Positions 1 to 7,966 of a DNA stretch of 64,000 bases are shown here, piece after piece. The stretch spans positions 213,457 through 277,456 of the forward strand of contig CAIJXU010000064.1 in the NCBI GenBank assembly GCA_903824725.1, given 5' to 3'. A program made the position numbers and the translations under genes. The notes under the pieces are model-generated. The model worked only from the letters and a program-made list of their open reading frames with translations. It had not been told where the DNA came from and ran no database searches. The first letter of the stretch is position 1, and each line of letters begins with the position of its first letter. The DNA comes from an uncultured Bacteroidota bacterium. GTDB taxonomy: Bacteria > Bacteroidota > Bacteroidia > Chitinophagales > Chitinophagaceae.

Positions 1-216
1 GTAGAAAAACAAGTAGCCATTATATACTTAGGTACAAATGGTCTATTAAGAGAAGTAGCAGTGCGTAAGGTTAAAGAATTTGAAGCTCATTTCTTATTGG
101 AAATGACCACTAAATTACCTCAAGTATTAGCTGAATTCAAAAAAGGGAATTTACCTGAAGATGGATTAAAGCAAATGCTAGATTTAGCCAACAGCATTAT
201 TCCTCAATACAAGTAA
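1..216 (+). CDS. atpA: F1 ATP synthase alpha subunit, C-terminal end (partial)
   Basis: The frame is open from the left edge to a TAA at 214-216 and gives the last 71 residues of a protein that starts outside the window. The stretch EKQVAIIYLGTNGLLREV followed by KVKEFEAHFL is typical of the C-terminal helical domain of the alpha subunit of F1Fo ATP synthase, the nucleotide-binding non-catalytic subunit of the membrane-attached F1 head. A strong terminator follows 24 bases after the stop, so this is the last gene of its transcript. The gamma subunit gene (atpG), which usually follows atpA, is not next to it here. The identification rests on the C-terminal fragment only. Confidence 0.85.
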   Translation, partial: VEKQVAIIYLGTNGLLREVAVRKVKEFEAHFLLEMTTKLPQVLAEFKKGNLPEDGLKQMLDLANSIIPQYK

Positions 217-240
217 TATTAGTTAATATTAAATTGATAT

Positions 241-270
241 AAAAACCCCGAACTATGTTTGGGGTTTTTT
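241..270 (+). terminator. Intrinsic terminator after atpA
   Basis: The arms AAAAACCCCGAAC and GTTTGGGGTTTTT pair over 13 positions with one G-U wobble around a TAT loop, and the 3' arm ends in a T run. It lies between the atpA stop and the ABC operon and should end the atp transcript. Confidence 0.85.
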
Positions 271-281
271 GTTATTAGGGT

Positions 282-1187
282 ATGGCAGTCATTAAAGTGG
301 AAAATATCAGTAAGCATTTTGGCCAACTAAAAGCGGTGGATCAGCTAAGCTTTGAAGTGGAGGCTGGGCAGGTCTTTGGTTTTTTGGGACAAAATGGATC
401 GGGTAAAAGTACCACGATTCGTATGCTTTTATCATTAATCCATCCTAGTAGTGGAAGCATTGAATTGTTTGGAAAGTCAATACAAAAAAACAGAGCTGCT
501 ATTTTAGAACAAGTGGGTGCGATTATAGAGAGACCCGATTTATACCCTTATTTAAGTGCAACCGAGCATTTACAATTATTTGCCAAAGTAAGAAAACAAA
601 AGGTAGAGGCCAATCGTATTACTAAAACCTTAGAACAAGTAGGGTTAGCCCAGCGTGCGCAGGATAAAGTGCAAACCTTTTCATTAGGGATGAAGCAGCG
701 TTTAGGGATTGCGATTGCTTTAGTGCATAACCCAAGCTTAATTATTTTAGATGAGCCTACCAATGGATTAGACCCACAAGGGATTGCAGATATTAGAGCA
801 TTGATAAAGCATCTATCTCATGAAGAAGGAAAGACGGTCTTTGTTTCCTCCCATTTACTTTCTGAGATTGAGCAAGTGGCGAACCAAATATTAATAATAC
901 ATCAAGGTAAAAAAATGGTAGAGGGAATGACAAAAGAATTATTAGATCCCGAAAAAAGAGTGGTTCAAATAAAAACAATGGATGACAAACAAGCATTAGC
1001 CATCCTATTGTCGGGTAGTTTTGGTCAGTATATTTTACCTAGGGAAGAAGGCATTTTTTTAAAATTACCTGCGCATACGATTCCATTGCTTAATGAAAGC
1101 CTTATCAAGTCAGGCGTTGCGGTTATGGGTATTGAAACTAAGAATTCTTTAGAAGATTATTTTTTACAAATTACTTCAAACGCTTAA
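282..1187 (+). CDS. ABC-2 type transporter, ATP-binding protein
   Basis: A 301-residue ATPase of the ABC-2 exporter class (BcrA/NatA-like). Visible motifs are Walker A GQNGSGKS at 36-43, the signature FSLGMKQ at 133-139, Walker B LIILDE at 153-158 and the switch histidine H191. The roughly 80 residues after the ABC fold form the C-terminal extension common in this class. It should power the membrane protein encoded 2 bases downstream. The substrate cannot be read from the sequence; drug, peptide or lipid export and gliding-type transport are all possible for this family. The ATG at 282 fits the family N-terminus, and there is no convincing Shine-Dalgarno site. Confidence 0.9.
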   Translation: MAVIKVENISKHFGQLKAVDQLSFEVEAGQVFGFLGQNGSGKSTTIRMLLSLIHPSSGSIELFGKSIQKNRAAILEQVGAIIERPDLYPYLSATEHLQLFAKVRKQKVEANRITKTLEQVGLAQRAQDKVQTFSLGMKQRLGIAIALVHNPSLIILDEPTNGLDPQGIADIRALIKHLSHEEGKTVFVSSHLLSEIEQVANQILIIHQGKKMVEGMTKELLDPEKRVVQIKTMDDKQALAILLSGSFGQYILPREEGIFLKLPAHTIPLLNESLIKSGVAVMGIETKNSLEDYFLQITSNA

Positions 1188-1189
1188 TT

Positions 1190-2065
1190 ATGTGGTCGCT
1201 CATCCAAATAGAATTATATAAAATATTTAGACGTCCTAGAACCTATATTGCTTTTGGAGCAGTAGCTGCATTAATTGTGGTGATTCAATTGGGTTTGAAA
1301 ATTGATGGAGACGCGTATGCCAATTTTTTAATGAAAGACATCAATGATACCTTAACGGTGGATGGCAAAGTGTTAAACGGTTATTTGATTTGTTATATTT
1401 TATTGCAATTATTGTTGGTTCATGTTCCCTTGTTAGTCGCATTGATAGCAGCAGATATGATTTCAGGGGAAGCTAATTTAGGAACGCTTCGTTTATTATT
1501 TAGCACACCCTATAGTAGAACCCATTGGGTATTGGCTAAGTTTATTGCGGCTAGTATTTACACCATTTTGCTTTTAATATGGCTGGCCTTTTTAGCGCTA
1601 TTTGTAAGTATGTGGATTTTTGGCACCGACGATTTATTTTTAATGAAGTCTAATTATGTGGTGCTAATAGAGCAAAATGATGTGCTTTGGAGATATGTGG
1701 GTGCCTTTGTATTTGCCAGTTTTTCGTTATTAACTGTTACAAGCCTTGGTTTTTTAATGTCCAGTATGTCTAATAATTCAATTGGGCCCATAGTGGGTAC
1801 CATGAGCGCCATAGTTTTTTTTACTATTCTCAGCACACTCAACATCCCTTTATTCAACTTAGTGAAGCCTTATTTATTCACAACACATATGAATAATTGG
1901 AAAGAATTTTTTGATATTAAAGTGAACATAAATAATGAAGCCATTAGAGGGAGTATTTTAAATATCCCTAAAATCAAAACTTCTTTGTGGGTGCTCACAA
2001 TGCACATTATTTTATTTGTAACGGCCTCTGTCATTATTATTAAGAAAAAAGATATACTAAGTTAA
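1190..2065 (+). CDS. ABC-2 type transporter, permease protein
   Basis: A 291-residue integral membrane protein with about six hydrophobic segments (near 18-36, 62-86, 118-146, 168-190, 197-218 and 268-286). The first membrane segment is preceded by a short amphipathic stretch with basic residues (ELYKIFRRPRTY), and the segment ISGEANLGTLRLLFSTPYSR is typical of ABC-2 permeases, where it sits on the cytoplasmic side near the ATPase. The start codon is 2 bases after the stop of the ATPase gene, so the two are very likely translated together and form one exporter. Confidence 0.88.
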   Translation: MWSLIQIELYKIFRRPRTYIAFGAVAALIVVIQLGLKIDGDAYANFLMKDINDTLTVDGKVLNGYLICYILLQLLLVHVPLLVALIAADMISGEANLGTLRLLFSTPYSRTHWVLAKFIAASIYTILLLIWLAFLALFVSMWIFGTDDLFLMKSNYVVLIEQNDVLWRYVGAFVFASFSLLTVTSLGFLMSSMSNNSIGPIVGTMSAIVFFTILSTLNIPLFNLVKPYLFTTHMNNWKEFFDIKVNINNEAIRGSILNIPKIKTSLWVLTMHIILFVTASVIIIKKKDILS

Positions 2066-2066
2066 G

Positions 2067-2780
2067 ATGCGAATGAAAAAGTTTAAAAATATTATATTGT
2101 ACTGTACTTTATTGAACAGCATTTTATTTATTTCTTTCAATGGGATGGCTCAAGCCAATCCTTTAATTGAAAGGGTGAGTCAAAAATTGGGGCTAGTGAA
2201 CGACTATGTGGCAGAAGGGGTCATGAAAACAGATGTTTCTTTTATTAAAGCTTCTCTTGGAAAAGTAAAAGTGTATTTTAAAAAGCCCAATTTATTAAAA
2301 GTAAAAAAAGAGGGAGGTATTTCCTTGTTGCCTAGGGGCGGGGTCTCTCTTACGATCAATACTTTATTAAATACAAAACAATACACCACCATCGCCGCAG
2401 GCAGTCAAGTTTTAAATGGTAAAAACCTGACGGTCATTAAATTAATCCCTACGGATGATAATTTGGATTGGGTCATATCTACCTTATGGATTGATCCTAT
2501 AGAGGCACTAGTGTATAAGACCGCTACCACCACTAAGGAAAATGGAAGTTATGAAATCACAATGCAATATGGTGAATATGCAAATCAGGGACTAGCCAGT
2601 AAAATAATTTTTAGTTTTAATACCAAGGATTACAAATTACCCAATGGAATTACATTAGAATTTGGAGATGAAGAACCAGCATCTAAACAAAAAGCACTCA
2701 AAAATAAAAAAGGCACCATTGAAATATCTTATTCGAAGTATACTATTAACAAAGGTATACCTGCCTCTATTTTTAATTAA
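2067..2780 (+). CDS. LolA-like outer membrane lipoprotein-sorting protein
   Basis: A 237-residue protein with an N-terminal signal peptide (basic start, hydrophobic core to about residue 27, ending near GMAQA). The rest has the pattern of the LolA/LolB fold: alternating beta strands with VKVYFKKPNLLKV, the LDWVISTLWIDPIEALVYK stretch, and a C-terminal strand pair ending in GIPASIF. LolA carries lipids or lipoproteins across the periplasm. It starts 1 base after the permease stop, so it is probably cotranslated with the exporter and may take substrate from it; that link is inference. The usual LolA partners (LolCDE) are not encoded here. Confidence 0.75.
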   Translation: MRMKKFKNIILYCTLLNSILFISFNGMAQANPLIERVSQKLGLVNDYVAEGVMKTDVSFIKASLGKVKVYFKKPNLLKVKKEGGISLLPRGGVSLTINTLLNTKQYTTIAAGSQVLNGKNLTVIKLIPTDDNLDWVISTLWIDPIEALVYKTATTTKENGSYEITMQYGEYANQGLASKIIFSFNTKDYKLPNGITLEFGDEEPASKQKALKNKKGTIEISYSKYTINKGIPASIFN

Positions 2781-2797
2781 TTTTATTATATTGCGTC

Positions 2798-3436
2798 ATG
2801 TCTAAAAAATTATTTTTCTTTTTTACATTGTTCATTATTCAAACTAGCTACTCGCAAGTGGGCTCTTTCCAAAAAAAAATGGAAGAAGCCGTTGCCTTTT
2901 TTGATCAAGCAAAAACGCAGGATCAAACGACAGTTGCTTTTAGTAAAATGGAAGCATTGTATAAAATGGATCCTAGTCAGTGGCTGCCTGCTTATTATGC
3001 CACCTTAATTAAGGCGAGAATGAGTATTAAAAAAATGGGGAATCCTGATATGCTTGCTGATGAGGCTTTAGCTTGGTTGACGAAAACAAAAGCCCTACAT
3101 AATAGCGATGAAGTAGCCTGTATCGAAAGTTTTGCCTATACTGCAAAAATGGCGGTGAACCCTACTTTCAGGTGGAAGAGTTATGAGAAAAGAATTAATA
3201 ATCCATTGACTTTTGCATTAGGATTAAATAAAAATAATCCCCGAATATATACACTTCAAGCAAGCCTTTTATATCGTATGCCAGGTTGGTTTGGAGGAGG
3301 TTGTAAGTCATCATTACCCTTAGCTCAAAAAGCTAAATTAATATTTGATGCACAAAAAAATGATTTTACAGTAATGCCACATTGGGGAAGACCCATCATT
3401 AATGAAATTATGAATGGCTGCCCAGTATCAGAATAG
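2798..3436 (+). CDS. Secreted helical (TPR-like) protein of unknown function
   Basis: A 212-residue protein with a signal peptide (hydrophobic to about residue 17, cleavage near SYSQ). The mature part is mostly helical, with stretches such as KMEALYKMDPSQWLPAYYATLIKARM that resemble tetratricopeptide-type repeats, followed by NPRIYTLQASLLYRMPGWFGGG. It follows the LolA-like gene by 17 bases, so it is probably the last gene of the exporter operon. I recognise it as a type of conserved Bacteroidota protein but not its function. Two cysteines (in GGGCKSS and NGCPVSE) could form a disulfide in the periplasm. Confidence 0.75.
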   Translation: MSKKLFFFFTLFIIQTSYSQVGSFQKKMEEAVAFFDQAKTQDQTTVAFSKMEALYKMDPSQWLPAYYATLIKARMSIKKMGNPDMLADEALAWLTKTKALHNSDEVACIESFAYTAKMAVNPTFRWKSYEKRINNPLTFALGLNKNNPRIYTLQASLLYRMPGWFGGGCKSSLPLAQKAKLIFDAQKNDFTVMPHWGRPIINEIMNGCPVSE

Positions 3437-3437
3437 A

Positions 3438-4538
3438 TTAACCTTCATTTTCATATAGCCTTTCGTCCACTGCATTGGCAAACATGCGTGCGCTAATTTT
3501 CTTAAGTGGATTTAAGCGCATATCGGTATATCCTTTTCGAGCATAAATAATTCGGACACATTCAAATAAAGCAGCTGTAAAGGAACTCGAATCGGCTTTA
3601 TTTTTACCCGCAATATCAAAGGCAGTGCCATGATCCGGGCTAGTGCGGACAATAGGAAGTCCTGCTGTATAATTAACGCCTTCGCCAAATGCCAATGATT
3701 TAAAGGGTATTAAACCTTGATCGTGATACATGGCAAGAACGCCATCAAATTTTTCATGTTGACCTCTGGCAAAAAAAGCATCTGCAGAATAAGGTCCAAA
3801 AACAAGCATTTGATTTTTACTTTCTTTAATGGCGGGTTTAATAACTTCAATTTCTTCTTTACCAATTAATCCGTCGTCACCTGCATGTGGGTTTAATGCC
3901 AATACTGCAATTCGTGGTTTAATGATGCCAAAATCTTTTTGTAAACTTTCATTTAAGATGTTTAGCTTTTGTTTTATTTTATCTTTGGTAATGTATTGCG
4001 TTACCTCTTGTATTGTAATATGTTCGGTAACCAAAGCCATTCTTAAATTTTCAGCAACCAATAACATTAGGTTTTCAATATTTCCAAAGGCACTTTGTAA
4101 ATAAGGAGTATGGCCACTGAATTGAAAATTAGGAGACTGAATATTTTTTTTATGAATTGGTGCCGTCACTAATCCATCTATTTGTTTATTTTTTAAAGCT
4201 TCTACTGCTTTTTCTAAAGAAAGTAGTGCATATTTCCCGCCTATATCGGTTAGTTCACCTGGGGTGATATTGACTTCTTCCTCCCAACAATTCACTAAAT
4301 TGACTTGTTTTGGGTTTAATTTATTAAGGTCGGTAACGCTCGCAAAATTGATGGGAAATTCAGGTAAACCCTTACGGTAAAATTGAAGACTTTTATTGTT
4401 GGCAAATACCACTGGAACCATAAAGTCCAATACCCTGCTATCAGATAGTGATTTAATGATTACTTCAATGCCAATACCATTTAAATCACCACAAGTGATG
4501 CCAATAATAGGTTTTCTGATGTCAGGGTTCATGTCCAT
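3438..4538 (-). CDS. pdxA: 4-hydroxythreonine-4-phosphate dehydrogenase
   Basis: PdxA oxidises 4-phosphohydroxy-L-threonine in the DXP-dependent route to pyridoxal phosphate. The N-terminus IIGITCGDLNGIGIEVI, the substrate and metal region SGHTPYLQSAFG, and the C-terminal block HDQGLIPFKSLAFGEGVN followed by RTSPDHGTAFDIAG are all family hallmarks, including the metal-binding histidines. I take the start at 4538 (MDMNPDIRKP), giving 366 residues; a longer open frame to 4607 would run into the divergent rsmA and its added residues do not look like PdxA. A further ATG at 4532 is also possible. It is convergent with the upstream operon, ending 1 base from it. Confidence 0.93.
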   Translation of the reverse strand: MDMNPDIRKPIIGITCGDLNGIGIEVIIKSLSDSRVLDFMVPVVFANNKSLQFYRKGLPEFPINFASVTDLNKLNPKQVNLVNCWEEEVNITPGELTDIGGKYALLSLEKAVEALKNKQIDGLVTAPIHKKNIQSPNFQFSGHTPYLQSAFGNIENLMLLVAENLRMALVTEHITIQEVTQYITKDKIKQKLNILNESLQKDFGIIKPRIAVLALNPHAGDDGLIGKEEIEVIKPAIKESKNQMLVFGPYSADAFFARGQHEKFDGVLAMYHDQGLIPFKSLAFGEGVNYTAGLPIVRTSPDHGTAFDIAGKNKADSSSFTAALFECVRIIYARKGYTDMRLNPLKKISARMFANAVDERLYENEG

Positions 4539-4570
4539 TTGATTAGGCTGTAAAAGTACGCACAAAAACC

Positions 4571-4578
4571 TAACTTTG
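4571..4578 (+). promoter_or_regulatory. Candidate -7 box (TAACTTTG) for rsmA
   Basis: TAACTTTG matches the Bacteroidota -7 consensus TAnnTTTG and ends only 4 bases before the rsmA ATG, so transcription would begin at or next to the start codon. No clear TTG-type -33 element at the usual spacing was seen. Confidence 0.45.
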
Positions 4579-4582
4579 CTAC

Positions 4583-5347
4583 ATGCAGTACACGCTAAAA
4601 AAGTCATTAGGCCAGCACTTTCTAAAGGATTCTTCGGTTTGTATCAAGATAAAGGAGGCTTTGCTTGAACAAGATATAGCCCAATTGTTAGAGGTAGGGC
4701 CAGGGGGTGGGGCCTTGACTCAATATATTCATTCCATTGCTTCCAAGGAATTTAAAGCCATTGAACTAGACACGGAAAAAGTCAACTTTTTATTGCACAC
4801 TTATCCCGAATTACAAGGAAAAATTATCAATGATGATTTTTTAAATATTGCACCTCCATTTACAGATGAATTTGTGGTGGTGGGCAATTTCCCATATAAT
4901 ATTTCGACTCAAATTGTATTTAAAGTTTTGGATTGGAAAATGCAAGTACCTCAATTAGTGGGTATGTTTCAAAAGGAAGTAGCAGAACGTATTGCTGCTT
5001 CGCCCAATTCAAAAGCATATGGCATATTAAGTGTTTTAACTCAGGCTTTTTATGATGTCACTTATTTATTTGATGTTCCTCCAGAATCCTTTACACCTCC
5101 ACCTAAAGTAATGAGCGGGGTGATTCAAATGAAAAGAAAAAACATTTTTCCTAATATGGCTTCTGAAAAAAGTTTTTATCATATTGTAAAAATGGCATTT
5201 GGACAAAGACGAAAAATGCTTAGGAATCCATTGAAGCCTTATTTTACAACAGCGCAACTAGAGGATCCTATCTTTACCAAGCGTGCCGAAAATTTAACTT
5301 TTGAGGACTTCGCCGAACTCACATTTAAAATGCACAACGATAAATAA
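4583..5347 (+). CDS. rsmA: 16S rRNA (adenine1518/1519-N6) dimethyltransferase
   Basis: RsmA (KsgA) dimethylates two adjacent adenines near the 3' end of 16S rRNA during small-subunit maturation, using S-adenosylmethionine. The 254-residue protein begins with the family signature LKKSLGQHFLKD, has the SAM motif LLEVGPGGGALT at 35-46 and the catalytic NFPY at 102-105, and ends with the small helical domain (AFGQRRKMLRN). The ATG at 4583 gives the expected N-terminus. The gene is divergent from pdxA across a 44-base gap and runs straight into the next gene, 1 base after its stop. Confidence 0.96.
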   Translation: MQYTLKKSLGQHFLKDSSVCIKIKEALLEQDIAQLLEVGPGGGALTQYIHSIASKEFKAIELDTEKVNFLLHTYPELQGKIINDDFLNIAPPFTDEFVVVGNFPYNISTQIVFKVLDWKMQVPQLVGMFQKEVAERIAASPNSKAYGILSVLTQAFYDVTYLFDVPPESFTPPPKVMSGVIQMKRKNIFPNMASEKSFYHIVKMAFGQRRKMLRNPLKPYFTTAQLEDPIFTKRAENLTFEDFAELTFKMHNDK

Positions 5348-5348
5348 T

Positions 5349-6278
5349 ATGGCTAATAATATTATCATTACTGCACCTGCTCATCCATTTTTAATGGAAA
5401 CCCTAAATCAAAAAGGGTTCGAAGTGATTTATGAACCCGATATCACTTACGATGGATTATCGAAAATAATAAATACAGCATCGGGTTTAATTGTCACCAC
5501 TCGATTAAAAATAGACGCTTCTATTTTAGACAAAGCGGTTCAATTAAAATGGATTGGTCGTATTGGGAGTGGTATGGAATTAATTGATACTCATTATGCG
5601 TCATCAAAAAATATTCAATGTGAAAGTAGTCCCGAAGGTAATTGCACCACAGTAGGTGAACATTGCTTGGGGTTATTATTAAGTTTAATGAATCGTATAC
5701 ATCATTCCTATGATGAAATTAAAATGGGTAAATGGCTAAGAGATAGTAATAGAGCAGATGAACTCACAGGTAAAAAAGTAGGTATCATTGGTTTTGGAAA
5801 TACAGGAGCGGCTTTCGCAAAACTATTATCCGGATTTGATGTTCAAATTTTAGCTCATGATATTTATAAAACTAATTTTGATACAGCGCAAATAAAACAA
5901 GTTAGCTTACAACAAATTCAGAAAGAGGCTGATGTGATAAGTTTGCATTTGCCCTTGACCTCCCTAACGCGTTACTATGCCAATGATTCTTTTTTTGAAT
6001 CTTGCCAACAATCCCCCTATTTTTTGAGCACTTGTAGGGGTGGGGTCACGGACACGGCAGCCTTATTGAAAGCCATTCAAAATCAATTAGTTAGAGGAGC
6101 AGGTCTTGATGTACTTGAAAATGAGCAATTAGCCACTTATTCGACCCAAGAGCAAGCTTTATTGCAGCAATTAATAGCTTGTCCAAATTTCATTCTAACG
6201 CCCCATATTGCGGGCTATAGCCATGAAGCGTATCTAAAAATGGCCAAAATCCTATTGGAGAAATTAGGTATTATTTGA
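5349..6278 (+). CDS. D-isomer-specific 2-hydroxyacid dehydrogenase (SerA-like)
   Basis: A 309-residue NAD-dependent dehydrogenase. The cofactor fold carries GFGNTG at 148-153, and the catalytic trio typical of the family is present: R230 (STCRGG), E259 (LDVLENE) and H286 (LTPHIAG). It resembles phosphoglycerate dehydrogenase without the C-terminal ACT domain, so serine synthesis is possible, but other 2-oxoacids cannot be excluded. The start at 5349 lies 1 base after the rsmA stop and gives the expected MANNIIITAP beginning; an in-frame ATG at 5301 would overlap rsmA by 47 bases and is unlikely. A terminator-like hairpin follows 26 bases after the stop. Confidence 0.88.
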   Translation: MANNIIITAPAHPFLMETLNQKGFEVIYEPDITYDGLSKIINTASGLIVTTRLKIDASILDKAVQLKWIGRIGSGMELIDTHYASSKNIQCESSPEGNCTTVGEHCLGLLLSLMNRIHHSYDEIKMGKWLRDSNRADELTGKKVGIIGFGNTGAAFAKLLSGFDVQILAHDIYKTNFDTAQIKQVSLQQIQKEADVISLHLPLTSLTRYYANDSFFESCQQSPYFLSTCRGGVTDTAALLKAIQNQLVRGAGLDVLENEQLATYSTQEQALLQQLIACPNFILTPHIAGYSHEAYLKMAKILLEKLGII

Positions 6279-6289
6279 GCTTAATTTAA

Positions 6290-6297
6290 TATATTTG
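6290..6297 (+). promoter_or_regulatory. Candidate -7 box (TATATTTG) ahead of the greA leader hairpin
   Basis: TATATTTG fits TAnnTTTG. A start about 5-7 bases downstream would place the greA leader hairpin at the very 5' end of the transcript. No good -33 element was seen at standard spacing. Confidence 0.4.
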
Positions 6298-6303
6298 TAA
6301 TGT

Positions 6304-6338
6304 GCAACGCTACAATTATGTGGCGTTGTATTTTTTTT
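6304..6338 (+). terminator. Intrinsic terminator between the dehydrogenase gene and greA, possibly in the greA leader
   Basis: The arms CAACGCTACA (6305-6314) and TGTGGCGTTG (6319-6328) pair over 10 positions with one wobble around an ATTA loop and are followed by TA and eight T. It can end the upstream dehydrogenase transcript. If the box at 6290 is active, it would also act as a promoter-proximal terminator inside the greA leader, leaving a transcript of only about 35-40 bases. Confidence 0.8.
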
Positions 6339-6356
6339 ATAACTAAACTGAAGGGT

Positions 6357-6833
6357 ATGAGTGAAATGAATATGTATGTCACACAGCAGACATTTGATAA
6401 AATGCGTGAAGAATTGCAAAAGATGAAATCGATAGATCGTCCTGCAGCATCTAGGGCTATTGCAGAAGCAAGAGAAAAAGGGGATTTAAAGGAAAATGCA
6501 GAATATGATGCAGCTAAGGAAGCGCAGGGTATGTTGGAGGCAAAAATAAAACAACATGAAGCTGCGATTTCAAATGCCAAAATTGTAGATACCAGTACGA
6601 TTGATACAAGTAAGGTGACGATTTTAACAAAAGTGACCATTACCAATCATGCAACAAAAAAAACGATTACTTATCAATTAGTGGGCGAAAAAGAAGCGGA
6701 TTTAAAAGCAGGTAAAATTTCGGCATCTTCACCCATCGGCAGGGGGCTATTAGGAAAAAAAATTGGAGAAGTAGCGGAAGTGATCGCGCCTAATGGAAGT
6801 ATGAAATTCACGATTGAAAATATTACAATATAA
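6357..6833 (+). CDS. greA: Transcription elongation factor GreA
   Basis: GreA rescues backtracked RNA polymerase by stimulating cleavage of the nascent RNA through the secondary channel. The protein is 158 residues, the usual length. The coiled-coil tip carries the acidic pair D43 and E46 in GDLKENAEYDAAK, and the C-terminal FKBP-like domain ends in SPIGRGLLGKKIGE. I chose the ATG at 6357 (MSEMNMYVTQ); the 5' extension to 6300 would read through the leader hairpin. A GAAGGGT stretch just before the ATG is one of the few purine-rich sites in the window. The gene is followed by its own terminator and then by the HIT gene, a common Bacteroidota pairing. Confidence 0.95.
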   Translation: MSEMNMYVTQQTFDKMREELQKMKSIDRPAASRAIAEAREKGDLKENAEYDAAKEAQGMLEAKIKQHEAAISNAKIVDTSTIDTSKVTILTKVTITNHATKKTITYQLVGEKEADLKAGKISASSPIGRGLLGKKIGEVAEVIAPNGSMKFTIENITI

Positions 6834-6859
6834 AAGTCAATCCAACTTTTCAAAATTGA

Positions 6860-6898
6860 CAAAGCGTTCACTTTAATTGGTGAGCGCTTTGTTTTTTT
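6860..6898 (+). terminator. Intrinsic terminator after greA
   Basis: The arms CAAAGCGTTCAC (6860-6871) and GTGAGCGCTTTG (6880-6891) pair over 12 positions with one wobble and are followed by seven T. It should separate greA from the HIT gene. Confidence 0.88.
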
Positions 6899-6926
6899 AG
6901 TTAAATTAGTATTTCAATACAATATT

Positions 6927-7316
6927 ATGACCCTATTTACTAAAATTATCCAAGGCGAAATTCCTTGCTATAAAATAGCAGAGTCTGAATTATTCTTCGC
7001 TTTTTTAGATATTTTTCCATTGCAAAAAGGACATACTTTAATTGTACCTAAAACAGAAGTTGATAAAATTTTTGATTTGCCGGATGCTTTTTTAAGTGAG
7101 CTACTTTTGTTTGCCAAGCCAATAGCAAAAGCCATTGAAGCCAGCTTTGATTGCAATCGAGTAGGCATGGTGACTGTGGGATTGGAAGTGCCTCATGCCC
7201 ATTTGCATTTAATACCTATTAATGTTGCGGCTGATATGGAGTTTTCTGCTCCCAAGTTGCAGTTGACAAAGGAGGAATTTATAGAAATTCAACAAAAAAT
7301 AGTAAGTCATTTATAA
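6927..7316 (+). CDS. HIT family nucleotide-binding protein
   Basis: A 129-residue histidine-triad protein with the motif H90-A-H92-L-H94 in VPHAHLHLIP, the nucleotidyl-transfer and hydrolysis site of the family. The N-terminus TLFTKIIQGEIPCYKI is typical of the HINT branch, which hydrolyses adenosine phosphoramidates and related adenylates. The position next to greA is common in Bacteroidota. It converges on ruvC with 14 bases between the stops. The physiological substrate cannot be told from sequence. Confidence 0.93.
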   Translation: MTLFTKIIQGEIPCYKIAESELFFAFLDIFPLQKGHTLIVPKTEVDKIFDLPDAFLSELLLFAKPIAKAIEASFDCNRVGMVTVGLEVPHAHLHLIPINVAADMEFSAPKLQLTKEEFIEIQQKIVSHL

Positions 7317-7330
7317 TTATTGGTAATCCC

Positions 7331-7918
7331 TTATTTCAATTTTAGTCGTCCTGGGTTTTTGGTAATAAATTGATCCCAGCTATTTGATTTTTTTGAACTT
7401 TTTTTTCCTTTAATTAATTTAACAGAAGGTAATAGGGGGCCGCTCATTTGATAATAATGACAAAGGGCCACACCCAATGCATCGGTAGCATCAAAATACG
7501 CAGGCTTTTGTTTTAAATCTAAAATACGCTCAAGCATTTTCCATACCATATCCTTATCTGCATTGCCATTTCCAGTAATGGATTGCTTCACTTTTTTAGG
7601 GGCGTATTCGGTGACAGGTAAATTATAATGCATGGCAGCAGCGATGGCCACCCCTTGTGCCCGTCCTAATTTAAGCATGCTTTGTACATTCTTGCCAAAA
7701 AAAGGAGCTTCGATGGCAAACTGTTCCGGATGATACTTGTCAATGAGTTCAATGATCTTTGCATGGATAAGCTGTAGACGAGCATAAATATCTTTTTCCT
7801 TAGTGAGCTTAAGTACATCCATATGTATCAGTGTAGGATGCGCACCGCCTTTTAAAACAGCGAAACCTAGTATTTGTGTACCTGGGTCAATTCCTAAAAT
7901 AATGGGTGTTTTTGACAT
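7331..7918 (-). CDS. ruvC: Crossover junction endodeoxyribonuclease RuvC
   Basis: RuvC resolves Holliday junctions by paired nicking after RuvAB branch migration. The RNase H-like fold carries the four metal ligands D11 (GIDPGT), E70 (FAIEAPFFGKN), D143 and D146 (YFDATDALGVALCHYY). At 195 residues it is slightly longer than the usual length because of a basic tail (GKKSSKKSN). The ATG at 7918 gives MSKTPIILGIDPG; an in-frame TTG at 7924 is a weaker start. A TAACTTTA box lies 6 bases upstream. ruvB is elsewhere in the window (19058). Confidence 0.95.
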   Translation of the reverse strand: MSKTPIILGIDPGTQILGFAVLKGGAHPTLIHMDVLKLTKEKDIYARLQLIHAKIIELIDKYHPEQFAIEAPFFGKNVQSMLKLGRAQGVAIAAAMHYNLPVTEYAPKKVKQSITGNGNADKDMVWKMLERILDLKQKPAYFDATDALGVALCHYYQMSGPLLPSVKLIKGKKSSKKSNSWDQFITKNPGRLKLK

Positions 7919-7966
7919 TTGCAATAAAGTTACATATATGATGGCAAATTCCGAACTTTGCTCCCT

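Noticed and set aside
3438..4607. Longer pdxA frame starting at 4607
   Set aside because: It overlaps the divergent rsmA start and adds 23 residues unlike PdxA; ATG at 4538 gives the family N-terminus.
6281..6646. Minus-strand frame opposite greA
   Set aside because: It lies antisense to a confident gene, has a low-complexity hydrophobic composition and no family features.
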